Assembly: GCF_963677945.1 (NCBI RefSeq)
Contig: NZ_OY782578.1
Coordinates: forward strand, 3,253,258 to 3,317,257
DNA: 64,000 nt
Source of the DNA: an uncultured Bacteroides sp.
GTDB taxonomy: Bacteria > Bacteroidota > Bacteroidia > Bacteroidales > Bacteroidaceae
Reading direction: 5' to 3'
Shown: piece after piece, positions 61,816 through 64,000 of the stretch
Numbering within the stretch: the first letter of the stretch is position 1
Layout: every line of letters starts with the position of its first letter
The notes under the pieces: model-generated
Databases searched by the model: none
Seen by the model: only the letters and a program-made list of their open reading frames with translations
Told to the model about the DNA's origin: nothing
Translations under genes and position numbers: made by a program

Positions 61816-62061
61816 ATGAATATTTACATTGGTAACCTAAACTACAAGGTTAAAGAATCAGATCTTAGTCAAGTATTAGAAGAGTATGGAACAGTAAACT
61901 CAGTTAAATTGATCATTGACCGCGAAACTCGCAGATCTAAAGGTTTTGCTTTCGCAGAAATGCCTGATCAAGCTGAAGCTGAAAACGTTATTAAAGAATT
62001 AAACGGTGCTGAATTCGAAGGCCGTCAAATGGTTGTTAAAGAAGCTCTTCCAAAAGCATAA
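61816..62061 (+). CDS. RRM-domain RNA-binding protein, copy 2
   Basis: 81 residues with RNP2 IYIGNL (3-8) and RNP1 KGFAFAEM (42-49), nearly identical to copy 1. Both copies are full length with intact RNA-contact residues, so both are likely functional. The duplication includes leader and terminator, pointing to dosage or differential regulation rather than decay. Confidence 0.94.
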   Translation: MNIYIGNLNYKVKESDLSQVLEEYGTVNSVKLIIDRETRRSKGFAFAEMPDQAEAENVIKELNGAEFEGRQMVVKEALPKA

Positions 62062-62081
62062 TTTCAACTAAAAAATATACT

Positions 62082-62118
62082 AAAGGTAGATAAAGCATAG
62101 ACTTTATCTACCTTTTTT
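62082..62118 (+). terminator. Terminator of RRM gene copy 2
   Basis: Stem AAAGGTAGATAAAG with CTTTATCTACCTTT, six-base loop, six Ts. Confidence 0.92.
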
Positions 62119-62196
62119 AATTTATATTATCAAGTAAAAAACCTCTTTGACAAATCAAGAACAAAATAAAAAACTTTTTTTCAAAAAGATCTCCAC

Positions 62197-62304
62197 ATCT
62201 GCTACTAAATCGGATTAAATCACTAAAATTTAAATAATTGTATTGTAGTAGATAAAAATAATCAACTGTTTATCTACCACCATTTCACGGCTATCTGCTA
62301 CTAA
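62197..62304. repeat. Cluster of TAGTAGATA / TATCTACC-like motifs
   Basis: ATCTGCTACTAA at 62197, GTAGTAGATAAA at 62246 facing TTTATCTACCAC at 62270 (11 of 12 pairs), and CTATCTGCTACTAA at 62291. The hairpin arms resemble those of the two RRM terminators. May be a hairpin relic or regulator sites ahead of fabD. Confidence 0.5.
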
Positions 62305-62516
62305 TTACGTGTCATTTTCATCAGGTTTACCCACTTTTACAAAATAGAGGCAAATCTATTGTCATATAGAGACAAACAATATTTCAAGAAATACCATTCA
62401 GGGTAAAGTAACTTATTCACTCACAATCAGAATGAAAATAAGAGAATAGTTTCATTTATAACCAAAATTATCATTACCTTTGCGGCCGTTATTCATAAAC
62501 ATAAAACAAAAATAGT
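62305..62516. other. fabD leader region
   Basis: Contains TACCTTTG at 62475-62482, a good -7 box about 35 bases before the fabD start codon. ATAGAG-CAAA occurs twice (62345 and 62366). No gene. Confidence 0.5.
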
Positions 62517-63398
62517 ATGAAAGCATTTGTATTTCCAGGTCAGGGTGCACAATTTGTGGGCATGGGAAAAGACCTATATGAAAGCTCAGCATTAGCTAAA
62601 GAACTTTTTGAAAAAGCAAATGATATCCTGGGATATCGCATTACGGATATTATGTTTGAAGGAACTGATGAAGATCTTCGTCAGACAAAAGTTACTCAAC
62701 CGGCAGTTTTCCTTCATTCTGTCATCTCTGCATTATGCAAAAACGATGATACAAAACCTGAAATGACAGCCGGTCATTCACTTGGAGAATTTTCTGCATT
62801 AGTTGTAGCCGGCGCTCTTTCTTTCGAAGATGGCGTTAAACTAGTTTACGCACGTGCCATGGCTATGCAAAAAGCTTGCGAAGCTACTCCGTCAACAATG
62901 GCTGCCATCATTGCATTGGCAGATGAAAAGGTTGAAGAAATTTGTGCTTCAATTGAAGGCGAAGTATGTGTTGCAGCAAACTATAATTGTCCTGGACAGA
63001 TTGTAATTTCAGGTTCAATGGCTGGTATTGAAAAAGCTTGCGAATTAATGAAAGCAGCCGGAGCTAAACGTGCTCTTCCATTAAAGGTTGGTGGTGCATT
63101 CCACTCTCCTCTGATGAATCCTGCTAAAGTTGAACTTGCAGCTGCAATCAACAGCACAGATTTCCACACTCCAACTTGTCCGGTTTACCAAAATGTGAAC
63201 GCTCTTCCACAGACAGATCCTGCACAGATTAAAGAAAATCTGATAGCACAACTTACTGCTCCGGTACGTTGGACACAAACTGTGAAGAACATGGTAGCAG
63301 ACGGTGCAACTGATTTCACAGAATGCGGCCCAGGAGCTGTTCTTCAAGGATTAATCAAAAAGATTGAACCATCAGTTAATGCTCACGGATTAGCATAA
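62517..63398 (+). CDS. fabD: Malonyl-CoA:ACP transacylase
   Basis: 293 residues. FPGQGAQ near the N-terminus; nucleophile Ser88 in GHSLGE; catalytic His in GGAFHSPLM. It loads malonyl groups onto acyl carrier protein for fatty acid synthesis in the cytoplasm. Alone here, with no other fab genes visible, and closed by a strong terminator. Confidence 0.97.
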   Translation: MKAFVFPGQGAQFVGMGKDLYESSALAKELFEKANDILGYRITDIMFEGTDEDLRQTKVTQPAVFLHSVISALCKNDDTKPEMTAGHSLGEFSALVVAGALSFEDGVKLVYARAMAMQKACEATPSTMAAIIALADEKVEEICASIEGEVCVAANYNCPGQIVISGSMAGIEKACELMKAAGAKRALPLKVGGAFHSPLMNPAKVELAAAINSTDFHTPTCPVYQNVNALPQTDPAQIKENLIAQLTAPVRWTQTVKNMVADGATDFTECGPGAVLQGLIKKIEPSVNAHGLA

Positions 63399-63415
63399 CA
63401 AATTTAAATTATAAG

Positions 63416-63450
63416 AAAGAGGCCGGATTTGAAAAAATCCGGCCTCTTTT
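63416..63450 (+). terminator. Terminator after fabD
   Basis: 15-base stem AAAGAGGCCGGATTT with its complement, short loop, then Ts. Confidence 0.95.
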
Positions 63451-63510
63451 CGTATATAGCAATCAAATTATTTAGTAATTTCGTAGCAACTTATTTAGCA
63501 AGACGAAGAG

Positions 63511-64000
63511 ATGGCAGAATATAATAATTTCCAGACTAATAAGCCGCACAGGATAGGTTATGCCCTCAGTGGTGGATTTATAAAAGGGTTTGCTCATTTG
63601 GGAGTTATGCAAGCTTTGCTGGAACACGATATAAAGCCTGATATTATTTCGGGTGTTAGTGCAGGGTCACTGGCCGGAGTCTTCTACGCTGACGGATACG
63701 AACCTTACCAAGCCGTTGAAAAATTTAATGGTTACAAATTTATGGATTTAACCAGCTGGGCCTTAACCATCAACGGATTCTTCAAATTAGATGATTTCAA
63801 AGATTTTCTAAATACAAATCTAAAACATAAAAGGCTGGAAGATATGGAAATACCCCTTGTCATTACAGCTACAGATTTGGATCATGGTAAAAGTGTACAT
63901 TTCCGCAAAGGCAACATTGCAGAATTAGTTGCGGCATCTTGTTGCATGCCTGTTATGTTTGCACCCGTCAATATCGATGGAATAAATTATGTAGACGGAG
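63511..64000 (+). CDS. Patatin-like phospholipase (3' end outside window)
   Basis: 163 codons visible from the ATG at 63511. Oxyanion-hole region YALSGGFIKGFAHLG (17-31), nucleophile Ser50 in GVSAGS, and the region of the catalytic Asp at the window edge (INYVDG). Family members are lipid acyl hydrolases. The typical first glycine triplet is GGG or GGGxKG; here SGGFIKG is a mild variation. No signal peptide at this start, so the protein is probably cytoplasmic unless the unseen part says otherwise. Confidence 0.9.
   Translation, partial: MAEYNNFQTNKPHRIGYALSGGFIKGFAHLGVMQALLEHDIKPDIISGVSAGSLAGVFYADGYEPYQAVEKFNGYKFMDLTSWALTINGFFKLDDFKDFLNTNLKHKRLEDMEIPLVITATDLDHGKSVHFRKGNIAELVAASCCMPVMFAPVNIDGINYVDG

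Overview
The window is AT-rich DNA that looks like the chromosome of a Bacteroides-type member of the Bacteroidota. The evidence is several promoters of the Bacteroidota form (TTTG, about 20 bases, TAnnTTTG), a 286-residue primary sigma factor without region 1.1, bifunctional Fkp, a NUDIX-type pentose regulator, DUF4270/DUF4907/DUF6250 families, BspA-like repeats and many signal-peptide and lipoprotein genes. No species is named, because the sequence alone does not fix it. No tRNA, rRNA, insertion sequence, prophage or CRISPR array was seen.

Layout. 1-6.2 kb: pectin (rhamnogalacturonan I) side of a polysaccharide-utilisation locus: a DUF6250/PcRGLX-type lyase cut by the window edge, a PL11 lyase and a double GH43 enzyme. 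6.4-10.4 kb: an OmpA protein, then exported proteins of mostly unknown role. 10.4-14 kb: dcuB-ansB-porin operon for asparagine/aspartate use. 14.2-19.5 kb: two tandem paralogues of unknown function, a DUF3828-like protein, a CDF metal exporter and a class A penicillin-binding protein. 20.5-22 kb: a lipoprotein overlapping a radical SAM/SPASM enzyme. 22.4-24.6 kb: gmd-fcl (de novo GDP-L-fucose). 24.7-28.9 kb: outer-membrane receptor, LytS-type kinase, LytTR regulator operon. 29.5-31.4 kb: BspA-like LRR surface protein. 32.2-36.7 kb: fkp (fucose salvage) with a C11 protease lipoprotein and a small exported protein. 36.8-43.2 kb: rpoD, degP, and an NlpC/P60, dipeptide epimerase, transglutaminase operon acting on wall peptides. 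44.0 kb: rnpB, then a BrkB/YihY gene. 45.8-49.9 kb: divergent DUF4270/barrel and Kelch/DUF4907 pairs. 50-60.6 kb: gnd-zwf-pgl, purT, and xylR-xylB-xylA-xylE, all on the minus strand. 61.2-64 kb: two RRM RNA-binding protein genes with a duplicated leader, fabD and the start of a patatin phospholipase gene.

How the parts work together. Arabinan/pectin enzymes release sugars; the xyl operon brings xylose to xylulose 5-phosphate, which meets the oxidative pentose phosphate genes next door. Both routes to GDP-L-fucose lie within 13 kb, which fits surface fucosylation. Wall-peptide hydrolysis, epimerisation, PBP1A and DegP form a cell-envelope theme.

Most notable non-genic signals: (1) four intergenic arrays of 16-base near-palindromes spaced 22-23 bases apart (near 7.8, 29.2, 43.4 and 53.9 kb), with a different core at most loci but the same geometry; (2) two copies (19.7-20.2 and 43.5-43.9 kb) of a long inverted-repeat element full of CCNTCAC motifs with a shared 35-base leader; (3) a possible free-standing small RNA at about 3.94-4.13 kb; (4) a conserved 71-base leader with a possible upstream ORF before both RRM genes. 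The radical SAM/lipoprotein pair is the best candidate for a poorly understood biochemical system.
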